Assembly: GCA_021018995.1 (NCBI GenBank)
Contig: CM037588.1
Location: 88,572,765-88,636,764 of the forward strand
From: Chloranthus sessilifolius
Lineage: Eukaryota; Streptophyta; Magnoliopsida; Chloranthales; Chloranthaceae
Direction: 5' to 3'
DNA length: 64,000 nt
The notes beneath the pieces are model-generated. The model saw only the letters and a list, made by a program, of their open reading frames with translations. It did not search any database and had not been told where the DNA came from. This document shows, in pieces, positions 31,997 through 42,529 of the stretch. The translations under genes and the position numbers were made by a program. Positions within the stretch are counted from its first letter, which is position 1. Each line of letters begins with the position of its first letter.

Positions 31997-33460
31997 TGAT
32001 CAGTCACATAATCAACCATTTTATCACCCTTAACTTAGTGATGCTAGATTTTAGTTTGCTACTAATAACTTACTGATGTGCAGATATTAGAGATAAACAG
32101 TAAAAGAGAGCCTAAGTGTTAATATTGAACTCAAATAGTAGTAAGAAAGACGATTGAGCAAAAAGGATATTTTTCGCCTACTAAAAGCCAGAAAATCGTA
32201 ATTTATGATTCTACAAAAGAGGCAAAAAGGAGAAAAGGTGAAGAATTGTAATCCACAGAATCGTCCGAATAGGAAGCTATGAAAGACAGAAAATCGTGAT
32301 TGACGATTTTCTACAAAAGAGAAGAAAAAAGATAGAAAATTATGATTGACAATTTCCCAGAAAAGAAGCTTTCCTACTATTGTTGTTGTTGCTGATCACG
32401 TGAGTGAAGATTATCACTGCCATGAATAAATTAGAAGACTCCTAGAAATTAGAAGTTTAGTGAATTATGGATTTGAGAAGATTGATGAAGATCTACTCCA
32501 AAGGACTCTGTTGCTGAAATAAAGGAGAACAATCCAAAAGTACGTCAACTAAAGAAAGCAAGGAAAGATAAAATTAGGAATTAGAGTTATATTAGGAATC
32601 TTTTGTTTTTAGTAGTTTCTTTTATAAGAATTTGAAGTCTTTATAATCCGACTCCTTATGATCTATAAATAAGAGAGTTTGGTATAGGAATAAACATCAA
32701 AGAATTTTAGCATCAATTGACTCTTGAGGTTAGATTTTCTTCTTATCAAAGTAGTGTAAAATAGTTAGAGTAGATTAGATATCAGAGGTTTCTCAAGAGC
32801 ATTTGACGACTGCAATTGAGTGTTGAAGATTACAATAGATATCTGTAATTTCTCAGGAGCAATTGATGACTGTAGCTGAGGGGTGAAAGATATATTTTAC
32901 TTTACTTTTTAGTTTAAATTTACAACTTTATGAACATCTCCAAGTTTTAATTTGAATTAACAGCTCAGGTTAGAATTTGCAGATTAGTATAACGGTTATT
33001 ACTTTTCCATCTTTAGTTTTCTAAGGTTTAATTGACGCCCAGATGTTAGGAAGTTGTTGATTAGATTAAATCTGTATTGATAGGATCTTAGACTTGATTG
33101 ACGACCAATGCTAAGAAACTAGAGATATAGAGTAACGGTACTGTTTAAATTCATAAATATCTGATAGCTGAAGATTGGGATTGATGACCTCAATCAGAAG
33201 GAGGACTTAAATTTATTTTATGCACCTTAGATTAAGAAACCATTCTTTTATTCATATTTCTCTAGTAAATTAGATCTTCAAGATAAATAGAAGTTTTAAA
33301 AATAAGGATTTAAGTAGGAGATATAAATAAAAAATAATTAGATAAATAAACTTTCTCATGGGAACGATCCTATGCTAGTACTATGATTTCCATTGTGCGC
33401 ATGCAATAGGTTAAGATTTGAGTTTAACATAATTTTAATATACATAATAAAGCATGATCA
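31997..33460 (+). repeat. 5' LTR of element H
   Basis: Length is 1464 bp, from TGATCAG to GCATGATCA. It contains four imperfect AATCGT/ACGATT palindromes at 32170-32360, and a TATA-like 'ctataaataag' near 32670. It is about 500 bp longer than the 3' LTR because that copy lacks a stretch roughly equal to 32200-32730. Confidence 0.85.
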
Positions 33461-33466
33461 AGTTTT

Positions 33467-33484
33467 TGGCACCACTGCTGGGGA
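33467..33484 (+). other. Primer binding site of element H
   Basis: Reads TGGCACCACTGCTGGGGA six bases after the LTR. It resembles TGGCGCCGTTGCCGGGGA, the Asp-tRNA site of Athila elements, at 14 of 18 positions. Confidence 0.7.
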
Positions 33485-33849
33485 AGCAGAATTTATCTTT
33501 ATTTCTACTTTTATCTAATATTTTTATTCTTTTAGAAACTAATATTTATCTTTCTCTTTTCATATTTCTTTATATTTTTAAAAAACTTTCTTTGATCACT
33601 TCTTACTCTTTTGCAGGTTTATTCGGAATAAGTAATTCAAGGTTTTAACTTCCCCTAATAAGAGAAGTCAGAGGCCTAGATTTGTTCTCTCTCCCTACTC
33701 TTCTAAAATAAAAATTATATAAAAGATTATATATATAAAAAAATATATTTTTATTTCCTAGTGTATTCATCATACCCGATCTAGGAGTCTAGACTATTTT
33801 AAATACGACCCAGATATTAAGCGGACTCTCCTGCGTAGAATCACATTAA

Positions 33850-35270
33850 ACTGATCCTTTACAAGAGATCCTCAAACCATGGCTGAGGAGCTTTCAATTG
33901 ATGCGCATTTCAACCATATAGCTTTGATCGAGCCCTCTTGTATAGTTATACTTGAGGCAGCTAATGGTCAAAACTATGAAATCAAGCCCTACACACTATG
34001 GCTGAGGAGCTTTTAATTGATGCGCATTTCAACCCTATACCTACTTTTCATGGGCTTAATAGGGAAGATCCCTACCAACATCTGAGGGACTTCAAACAAC
34101 TTTGCACAATACTGTAGACCACAACCAATAAAGAAGCCATAGGACTATGTTTGTTCCCTTTCTCTCTCAAAGATAGGGTGAAGGCATGATTAGTTTCACT
34201 ACTGGCCCGAAGTATAACCACTTGGGAGGATTTATAGTCCAAATTTTTGGGTGAATATATTCCGATAGGTAGAACAAATCAAATTTGCCAAGCATTCCAA
34301 AGCTTCAGGCAAAAGCCTGGAGAATTATTTCATGAAAGTTGGCAACGGATGAAGGATTTACTACGAAAATGCCTTCATCACGAGGTACCAAATTGGTCTA
34401 TAGCACAAAGTTTCTACCAAGGATTGACTAAGACTAACCAGTCCACAGTCAATGCCGTAAGTGGAGGAACCTTCATGGCTCAAAACGGCCAGCAGACCTA
34501 GAATCTATTCGAGAAATTGGCCAACACTTTAAAGCAAAAATAGACTTTGTAGCAGACTGATCCAGATATTGCTCGCCATACCCCGTTCGCAAGAGGAGGG
34601 GTTTATGAGGTCAATATGAACAAAGTGAAAGCTGAGGATGACATGAGTGCAAAAGTTTTAGCCCTTGAGCAAAATATTGCCATACTCATGAATTTTAACC
34701 CAAACACTCTGGATAGACCCGTGGTAAACCATTCCAATTGCCAGACTCACACATATACTGAAAACCCTGTTGCACCACAATACTAAGAGATGGTAGAAAC
34801 AGAATAAGTAATGGCTTTTCAGAGGGGAGATTACACAAATACCTACAGCCCATCATGGAGAAATCATTCAGGATTTAACTATGGTTCTACTGTGGGAGCA
34901 CAACTAGCACCAACAGTTGTGCTGCCCCGATTTCCCCAGACCCATGTTTTGCACCAAAGACCCCAAATATAGGTGGCACAATCCCAGATTGGACAACAGA
35001 GCAATATGTCTAATGCTATAATTGTTCAAATCCTTTAAGATTTATAATAGCAGTCGCACCAGCATTCAAAAGATTTCCATCAACTTGTTCAATTTTCTCA
35101 GACCCTTCATTCACATACTCAGTCCATCACAAAGCTGAAAAGCCAGATTGGACAACTAGCTTCGCAGGTGGTAAGGAGAGAAAGTGGCCAATTACCTACG
35201 CAGCCAGTAAATAATCCTAGAGGCCAAGCTTTCCTGAGGGAGACAGTTGCTCCCCATAATATTAATTAAA
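33850..35270 (+). pseudogene. gag of element H
   Basis: Typical Athila/Tat gag blocks are DAHFNPIPTFHGLNREDPYQ, FRQKPGELFHESWQRMKDLL, RKCLHHEVPNWSIAQSFYQG and LTKTNQSTVNAVSGGTF. A Gln-rich tail follows. A stretch of about 119 bp near the start is duplicated ('gctgaggagctt' at 33882 and 34001). It has a handful of breaks. Confidence 0.75.
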
Positions 35271-35950
35271 AGACCCTTATGGATTGTTGAGTTACCAACT
35301 CATCCATAGCACCATGTGAAAATTATGTAAACTATTTCTTTTCTTAGTTAATATAGGTATTATAATACGACCCATTTCGTTAAAAAATGATAAATCGTAA
35401 TTTGTACCTATTGTATATTATAAGTGGACAATCATATGAATTTATGATTATGCATAGTTTGAAACGCAACGATTGTAATTTTTATTCACTGAAGGCTAGA
35501 ATCAACTTACGATTCTAAGTAAAACTTAGTAATGACCAACTAAGCAAGTCATCACTGAAGACTGGACCTACATATTTGTAAAAGGGATATGTCGACCCCA
35601 TTTTCAAAAACCTTCCAAGTTTTCTCCTCCTACTTTCTCTCTCTTTTTCAAATTGTCCGTAATCTTAACCATTCTTCCACCCAATCTAACCGTTTATTTT
35701 CTTACAACCCCTTACTGCCTCTCTGTGATTCTGAAGAATCCCATGCACATTTTATTCTACAATTACAAATTAGGGTTTCAATCATTGAAAAAGGTAAGGT
35801 GATGATTTTAATTGTGATATGGAAGGGTTTTTGTAAGAGACTTTATTCAATACATGGGCTTTAAATTTAATTAATGGTGTTGATATTAATCTTTACAACA
35901 AAGCGAGTCGAGATATGATGAATGAAATGGGCAAATGACAAAGGGAAGAA

Positions 35951-36832
35951 GTGGAAGAAGAAGAAGGTAATGATTCTGATAATACCCCAATCATTCACCG
36001 TATCGCATGGTCTGCTGCCCTTCAGGACAAATCAAAACTAGCAAACCCACCTAAGAAGAGACCCAAGTCTTCCGGGGTAGTTATCAGCGAAACCTCTAAA
36101 GCCATAATTGGGACAGAATCTGTGTCTGTCCCTAAAAAGGGATTAAAATTAGATAAAGGAAAGAAACCAACATCCTCTGCTATGCTAGTAGATAAAGTCC
36201 CTACTTCAATAAAGCATCATATTGTGGGTGTTGAGATTGTAGTGGATGTTGAATCCTTAGAAAAATTAGAAATGGGTGGAGAAGCAATTAAGTACTTTAA
36301 AGATGTCGGGCTGACCTATTTCTTGAAGCCAGGAGTCACACTAGTCTATCCCAGATTGGTGAGGTTGTTTTATCAAAATATGACCAAAGGCAGCCAAGGA
36401 CTACCCCCTACCCTCTCCACCAGTATTGATGGACTTTGGATCAAAATTTTGAAGGAAATGGTCACCAGGGTTATGAGTGTACCCCTAGAGATACCACAAT
36501 TATCCCAGGATAACTCAGAGGCCAACCTTTTGAGGATGCCATCAGATACCCTCCCCTATTTCCCCCAAATGGCAACAGAATTACCAGGAAAAACTCTACG
36601 AAATAGGTCCTTTTTCCTTAAAAAGGATCTAGAAGCAAGGAGCTTATCACTCCTCTTTTTTGATGTACTTATTCATAAAACTATTTATCCCACGGGACAT
36701 GGAACACAAAGAAGAACATTATTTATTAAAGCATTGTACTTAATGACAAATCGCTATTGGTTCAATGTGCCCTCTTACCTTTTTAAGATAAACACTGCCT
36801 TGAGAGAGAAGTTGAGTCAAGAAAAATACTAG
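35951..36832 (+). CDS. Extra ORF of element H, plant-transposon-like protein
   Basis: The open frame is 293 codons long and begins MEEEEGNDSDNTP. It has a Lys/Ser-rich N-terminus (residues about 20-75) and then a globular part with IKYFKDVGLTYFLKPG, YPRLVRLFYQNM, DGLWIKILKEMV and FFLKKDLEARSLSLLFFDV. It resembles the extra ORF seen in Athila/Tat elements and annotated in plants as putative plant transposon protein. It is not an envelope by what I see: no signal peptide or membrane segment. Function is unknown. It is the longest uninterrupted frame in the element. Confidence 0.6.
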   Translation: MEEEEGNDSDNTPIIHRIAWSAALQDKSKLANPPKKRPKSSGVVISETSKAIIGTESVSVPKKGLKLDKGKKPTSSAMLVDKVPTSIKHHIVGVEIVVDVESLEKLEMGGEAIKYFKDVGLTYFLKPGVTLVYPRLVRLFYQNMTKGSQGLPPTLSTSIDGLWIKILKEMVTRVMSVPLEIPQLSQDNSEANLLRMPSDTLPYFPQMATELPGKTLRNRSFFLKKDLEARSLSLLFFDVLIHKTIYPTGHGTQRRTLFIKALYLMTNRYWFNVPSYLFKINTALREKLSQEKY

Positions 36833-36841
36833 AGGAAAAAG

Positions 36842-38510
36842 TTGACCTTGCCATTTGGAGGACTTATTACGAATCTGTTGATGAATGTGAGGTATAGTAT
36901 AGACCCCAAAGAAAAAACTTTATTAAGACTAGAGGAAGGCTTAACAGTTTTAGCCTATAGGAGAACTTTAGGTGCTGAAAATAAGAAGAGAATCCCCTTA
37001 GCTCCTCGCACCAAAAGTACCCCCTATGTATCACATGTCTCTCAAATTTATGAGGAAAGAGAGGAGATTGATTTAGTACAGATAGAAGAAGTTGTGGGGC
37101 TAGAAGATGCAATTTTAGAAGAAGGTGTGATTACTCCACCTCAAAAGAGCACAGAGACAAGTTCCCTGATATTCGAAGGAATAACCGAATTAAGAACCCT
37201 ACTTGTAAACTAAGTTAGTCTGCATGACCCTGCTTTAGACTCACCCGTAGGGACTGCTATGCCCCCTTCAACAGAGGCAAATAGACTGCAAATCATTATG
37301 AAAGTAGACCCTGTGAGCTCAATTCTAGAAAGATTAGAAGAAACTCCTTCTGCAATTGATCAACAGGCTGCGAGAATAGCTACTTTTAGCCATGTCATGT
37401 ACCAGTAGAACCTGTTGCTCAGCCTACAGCCAATACCAAGCAAACTCTCACAGCCCAAGTAGTAGAAGCAGATCAAAGCTCAGAGTTACCAAGAGAGAGC
37501 TTTACAGAATTACTACATGGAGAAGAAGTTTCCACCAAGGATCCTCCAGTCCCTACCACATCAAATCACGAGTTAGAAAGGAGATTAAAGGCAGTAGAGA
37601 AATGGAAACTTACACATGAACCTAATCAATTGCCATTAGTAGAAGTAAATAGAAAGGTGAGAGAACTAGAGCACTGAATTTCTACAAATGCCCCACCTTT
37701 GATACAACTGTCAGGAATAGTAAGAAAGTGGATGGGGGAATTTTAAGGACTAAATAAGAGAGTCCAAGATACCACCTTGACAGCTCAAGAATGGGCAGAG
37801 ATAATGGACAACTTGCGAAGAAGAGTTGTATAAGAGCAAGGTGTGGGATGGGTGGCAGAGACAGAAAAGAAAGTTCAAGATGCTACCTCATCCCTTCAAA
37901 CCCAACTAGTGCAGCAAAGTATAGAAATGAGTGAAAAATAGCAAGCTTGGGAAGAAGAGAAGAGAGTATATGAAGAGAAAATTGTCAGTATCCTTGAACA
38001 GTTAGGAGGTTTGATGGTAGTTCCTGATAATGTAGAAATTGTGAGAGAAAAATCCCTTAAGGACTACCAGAAAACTCTCCAAAAATAGCTAAAAGAAAAT
38101 ACTCACTTACTGACGATAGCAGAAGGGACAGTAAGATAACTTCAAGAGGATAGAGATTCCCTATTCTCAGTCAATAATAAATAGGTAAAAATAATTGAGT
38201 CTTAAACTAAGAATTACCTTATCACATTAGTAAAGGAAAAAGCTGAGGCAGAGAAGCTAAGAACAGAAAATCAACTAAAATCTATCGTCATTAAGAAGCT
38301 AACTACGGATCTCAAAGAAAAGTTGATAAAGAAAAATAGTGCCTGGAAGGTACTTCTTGTCCAAGGATTGTAGACAAAGGATATACAATAGAAGATGAAT
38401 TGGCAGCACAGGGAGATTCAACTGTAGATAAGGATGGTTATTTGAAAGCGGAGATGTCAGATAGAGAAGATGAACCCACTGATTCAACCCTTGTATCATA
38501 TTCTACCTGC
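36842..38510 (+). pseudogene. Coiled-coil region following the extra ORF of element H
   Basis: Glu/Lys/Gln-rich plus-strand sequence has heptad-like blocks (MDNLRRRVV, WVAETEKKVQDATSSLQTQL, YEEKIVSILEQLGG, KEKAEAEKLRTENQLKS). An open piece of 123 codons lies at 36842-37213. It looks like the C-terminal part of the extra-ORF protein. It has several breaks. Confidence 0.5.
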
Positions 38511-40806
38511 AAGTAAAAATATTATAGAACATTACAAACCTCACAGGTATAATCCCCATAGATTTTCATTTCTTAATTTTTAACTTGCAGATCATTGTAA
38601 ATATCCAGTAATATATGAAATTTTCTTTTATTTTTACTAACAGTGCTACTAACACCTAATATTTTTGATTCCATAGAACCGGTAGTATTTTTCTTCTAAG
38701 TTTGGGGGAAGATTTTTTATTCTTATTTGCAGATTATAAACTCGGTAACTAACCCAGTAGTAACATAAGGTAATATTTTTCCTGTGTCCCCTGTTTTTGC
38801 ACAATGAGGATATTGTCCTATTCAAGTTTGGGGGGGATACATCGGATATGAGTATATTAGTATAGTAGTTTTTTTTAATAATTAATTTTGTAACTTTTTA
38901 ATTTAAAAAAAAAATTTATAATATATTTTTTTAAAGTTAATCGTTCTATGAGATTTATAATAAAAAAATATGAAAATCTGAAATTCTTAGCAATCCATCA
39001 TAGTAGTAGTTAAAAAATCAAAATAGAAATAGTTGCACTTCAAAGTAAAGCATCTCTAAAATACTATATCAAGAGAATGTCTGAAACTATACGATTGATC
39101 TAAACTGTAAATATTTTAGATTATAGTTTCAAAATCATATGATCAATGAGCTATATAGCCTATTTCCTCTTTTATTCTGAGAAAGAGAGACTGTTTTTAT
39201 TCATGCTAAATTTTCTTAAACATCTCTACTATTTGAAATCTCATAATGCTGAACTTAGAATCAAGATATTCTGTAAATATGATGATTTATTTGTTTAGAA
39301 CTGTCTATTAAATATATCAAAGTAATAATACATCCATATTAGTAAGTCATAAAAATAACCAAAGGTCATCTTTTATTAAACTAGAGCTAAAAAGCTAAAA
39401 ATCTCAAAATATTTTATCCTTTGAACCCATATTAAAAGCCTAAAACCAAATTTCTTTGCACCAAAATTTTATAAACCTTTAACCATATGTACTGCCAAAA
39501 CTTTTTATCCTTGACCCTTACAATTTTTGAGAATTTAGAATATAAAAGAAGGGAAGAAGAGGGAGTAAAAGGAGTATATGTGTAACAAATAAAGGATATG
39601 TTGAAAAGGGAACAAATAAGAAGAAATATAATTATATGAAAATACGGAAAAAGAAATAGAAGAAAATCGTAAAAAGACGATTCCATGAAAAAAAAAAAGA
39701 AGCAAAAAGCTTCCAACTAGAAGAGAAAATGGGATTTATATTAGAAAAGAAATGGGAAGAAGTTATCCAAAATGGGATACTTACTGAAGCTGAAAAATAC
39801 AGAAGAAGAAGAGAAGGAAGAGCTAAATTCTCATAAATAATTTTGAATCATCTTTACCTTTTTCTTTGAAACCTTCTAAAAACCTAAAGCCCTATTACAA
39901 GCCGAAGGAAAGCCCTTTGTGATTTACGATTACAATAATATGAGTCTAGTAGAGATATATAAAATATACACTATGAATAAATGATGAAGTTATATGAACA
40001 TAACTGATTATCCTTTCTATGAGATTTTTCTTCATAGTTAATTGTCCGATGAAATTTGTATATCTATCTACAATATTGTGAGAACCCAAAAATTTTGATT
40101 ATTTTTTAAAGAATGTCAATAAGTGAGAGTTTAGATGAAAATATTTTCTAAAAACTGCAATTTAGAGAAAAATCTATGAATAAAATAGATACTATGAATA
40201 AATGAAGAAGTTATATGAACATAACTGATTATCCTTTCTATGAGATTTTTCTTTATAGTTAATTGTCCGATGAAATTTGTATATCTATCTACAATATTGT
40301 GAGAACCCAAAAATTTTGATTATTTTTTAAAGTATGCCAATAAGTGAGTTTGGATGAAAATATTTTCTAAAAACTGCAGTTTAGAGAAAAATCTAGGATG
40401 AATAAACTTTTCACTGATATGCACACACTCCACGCTATATCGAATTGAAATTATTGAGTTCTGATAGAGGATAATTACGATGATGGAAAGCTAAGGATAA
40501 AATATTTGAAGTTTTTTGAAAAATAATGAGCATCTAATGATGACTGAGTATTTAGTATATAAAAATCTATATTTTGAATTTGTAGTTTTGAAAAATCCAA
40601 AAATATTGGAAGTTTGTAGGTAACTTCATTGAAAACCTTTAGGAGACTATAACTCCTCCATTAGGGATCACCTAGGGGTTTAAAGGCTTGTTGCATTCGC
40701 TAAATGCAATCATGCTCCATATGAAAGTGGCATTTAAATTTTTTATTTTTGGATAGTTTAATTTTCCTTGTTTGATAGGGACTAGCAAAACTTTTGTTTG
40801 GGAGTG
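38511..40806 (+). other. AT-rich tail of element H
   Basis: No coding signal. It contains two AAGTTTGGGGG-type purine tracts (about 38699 and 38817), common downstream of coding regions in Athila-type elements, then a 222-bp tandem duplication. Confidence 0.5.
39969..40400 (+). repeat. 222-bp tandem duplication in element H tail
   Basis: The block 'actatgaataaatga' occurs at 39969 and 40191, and the sequence stays nearly identical until about 40398 (second copy a few bases shorter). Confidence 0.85.
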
Positions 40807-41765
40807 TGATCAGTCACATAATTTCCCATTTTATCACCCTTTACTTAGTGATGCTAGGCTTTAGTTTGCTACTAATAACTTACAGATATTAGAGATAAAT
40901 TATAAAAGAGAGCTTAAGCGTTAATATTCATCAAAATGAACTCAAATAGCATTAAGAAAGACAATTGAGCAAAAAAGACATTTTTCACCTACTAAAAGCC
41001 AGAAAATCGTGATTTATGATTCTCCATTTGGCTGAGGTTGGATTTTCTTCCGATCAAAGTAGTAAAAAATAGTTAGAGTAGATTAGATATCAGGAGTTTC
41101 TCAAGAGCAATTGACGACTGTAATTGAGTGTTGAAGATTAAAATAGATATCTGTAGTTTCTCAGGAGCAATTGACGACTGCGGCTGAGGGGTGAAGGATA
41201 TATTTTACTTTGCTTTTTAGTTTAAATTTACAGCTATGTAAACATCTCCAAGTTTTAATTTAAATTGATGACTCAGGTTAGAATTTGTATATTAGTGTAA
41301 CGGTTTTTACTTTTCCACCTTCAGTTTTCTAAGGTTTGATTGATGTCCAGATTTTAGGAAGTTTTTAATTAGATTAAATCTGTATTGATAGGATCTTAGA
41401 CTTGATTGACGACCAATGTTAAGAAACTAGAGATAGTGTAGTGGTACTGTTTAAATTCATAAATATTCGATAGCTGAAGATTGGGATTGACGACCTCAAT
41501 CAGAAGGAGGATTTAGACTTATTTTATGCACCTTAAATTAAGAAACCATTCTTTATTTATATTTCTTCAGTAGATTAGATCTTAAAGATAAATAAAAAAT
41601 TTTAAAATAAGGATTTAAGTAGGAGATATAAATAAGAAGTAATTAGATAAGTAAACTTTCTTGTGGGAACAATCCTATGCTAGTAGTATGATTTCCATTG
41701 TGTGCTTGCAATAGGTTAAGACTTGAGTTTAACATAATTTTAATATACATAATAAAGCACGATCA
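40807..41765 (+). repeat. 3' LTR of element H
   Basis: Length is 959 bp, from TGATCAG to CACGATCA. It matches the 5' LTR at both ends but lacks about 500 bp in the middle. Confidence 0.85.
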
Positions 41766-41770
41766 CTCTT
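41766..41770. repeat. Target site duplication of element H (right)
   Basis: CTCTT follows the last base of the 3' LTR and equals 31992-31996. Confidence 0.85.
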
Positions 41771-42500
41771 TCCTCCTACCCTTCATCCAGAATGATGATA
41801 ATCTTCTATTCTGGTACAAATCTCAGCTTTTGGTGTAGGGAGGAAGGTATTGCCCCGACCTCATGTTACCACGGTCACCCCAATAGCAGGTTGAATGTAG
41901 ATTTGATGTCCATAACTTGGAAGGGTATGGAAAAGGTCATCGGCCCGATGATGAGCTCACGGTCAACTTCTCCGATTATCTCCCTACTCATGTTATCAAA
42001 TCCTCTGGCACTTGTTCTTGCGGGCCTGAAAGCAGATGGATCCACCCCTATCTTGGTAGCGGTTCTGAGAGGGCACACATTTAAAGTAGATCCGTTGTCT
42101 ATTAACACTAATGGAATCACCAAGTTCTCAGTTTCTATAGTGATGTTGAGGGGTTTGGAGTGATTGTTTCCCTCATCTGGTAAGTCAACATCGGAAAAGG
42201 AAATGACCTTAGGAGCCAACACCTGCCTGATGATCTCTCCCACTTCGTCTGGGGTTACTGGGATAAATACATATGCATCCTTTAATGCACCCAACAAAGC
42301 TTGGAAATAAAGTGGGGAGGTCATTAACAGGTCCCAGACCGTGATGTGTGTGGGCATTCTTTTCAATTGTGTTTCAAGTATGTGCTCTTGACTCATTTTC
42401 TCGAAGGGATTTATAGTTGTAGGTTCTTTCTTCTCTTCTGGCCGGGCCGATTGTTGAGCACTGAAATATACCACTTTCCACCCCTTAACCGAGCCTTTGA
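41771..42500 (-). mobile_element. Tat-lineage copy C, second part (protease region)
   Basis: Minus-strand frame (41875-42474) reads NPFEKMSQEHILETQLKRMP, LVIPLVLIDNGSTLNVCPL, FRPARTSARGFDNMSREII and ends in TFNLLLG. It continues copy C from 31991 without gap once element H is set aside, and is collinear with A and B. It ends near 42500 where the F LTR begins. Confidence 0.8.
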
Positions 42501-42529
42501 TGAACCTTTGAGCTGGTTAATAATAAAGT

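Larger units (their letters stand above)
31997..41765 (+). mobile_element. Athila-type retrotransposon H without pol (fossil)
   Basis: Flanked by CTCTT on both sides and by LTRs starting TGATCAGTCACATAAT and ending TGATCA or CGATCA. A PBS at 33467-33484 is of the Asp-tRNA Athila type. Inside are gag (33850-35270), an extra ORF (35951-36832), a coiled-coil region (to about 38510) and a long AT-rich tail. I see no protease, RT, RNase H or integrase motif. By eye the LTRs differ at roughly 5-8 % of sites outside one large length difference, suggesting an insertion a few million years old at commonly used plant rates. The frames carry several breaks. Confidence 0.8.

Noticed and set aside
32700-33460. 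Possible host gene in the AT-rich region
   Set aside because: It lies wholly within the 5' LTR of element H and has its counterpart in the 3' LTR.
39432-39716. Minus-strand Phe/Leu-rich open frame of 94 codons that looks like a membrane peptide
   Set aside because: It is in the AT-rich tail of element H with no homologous support; A/T runs readily give Phe and Leu codons.
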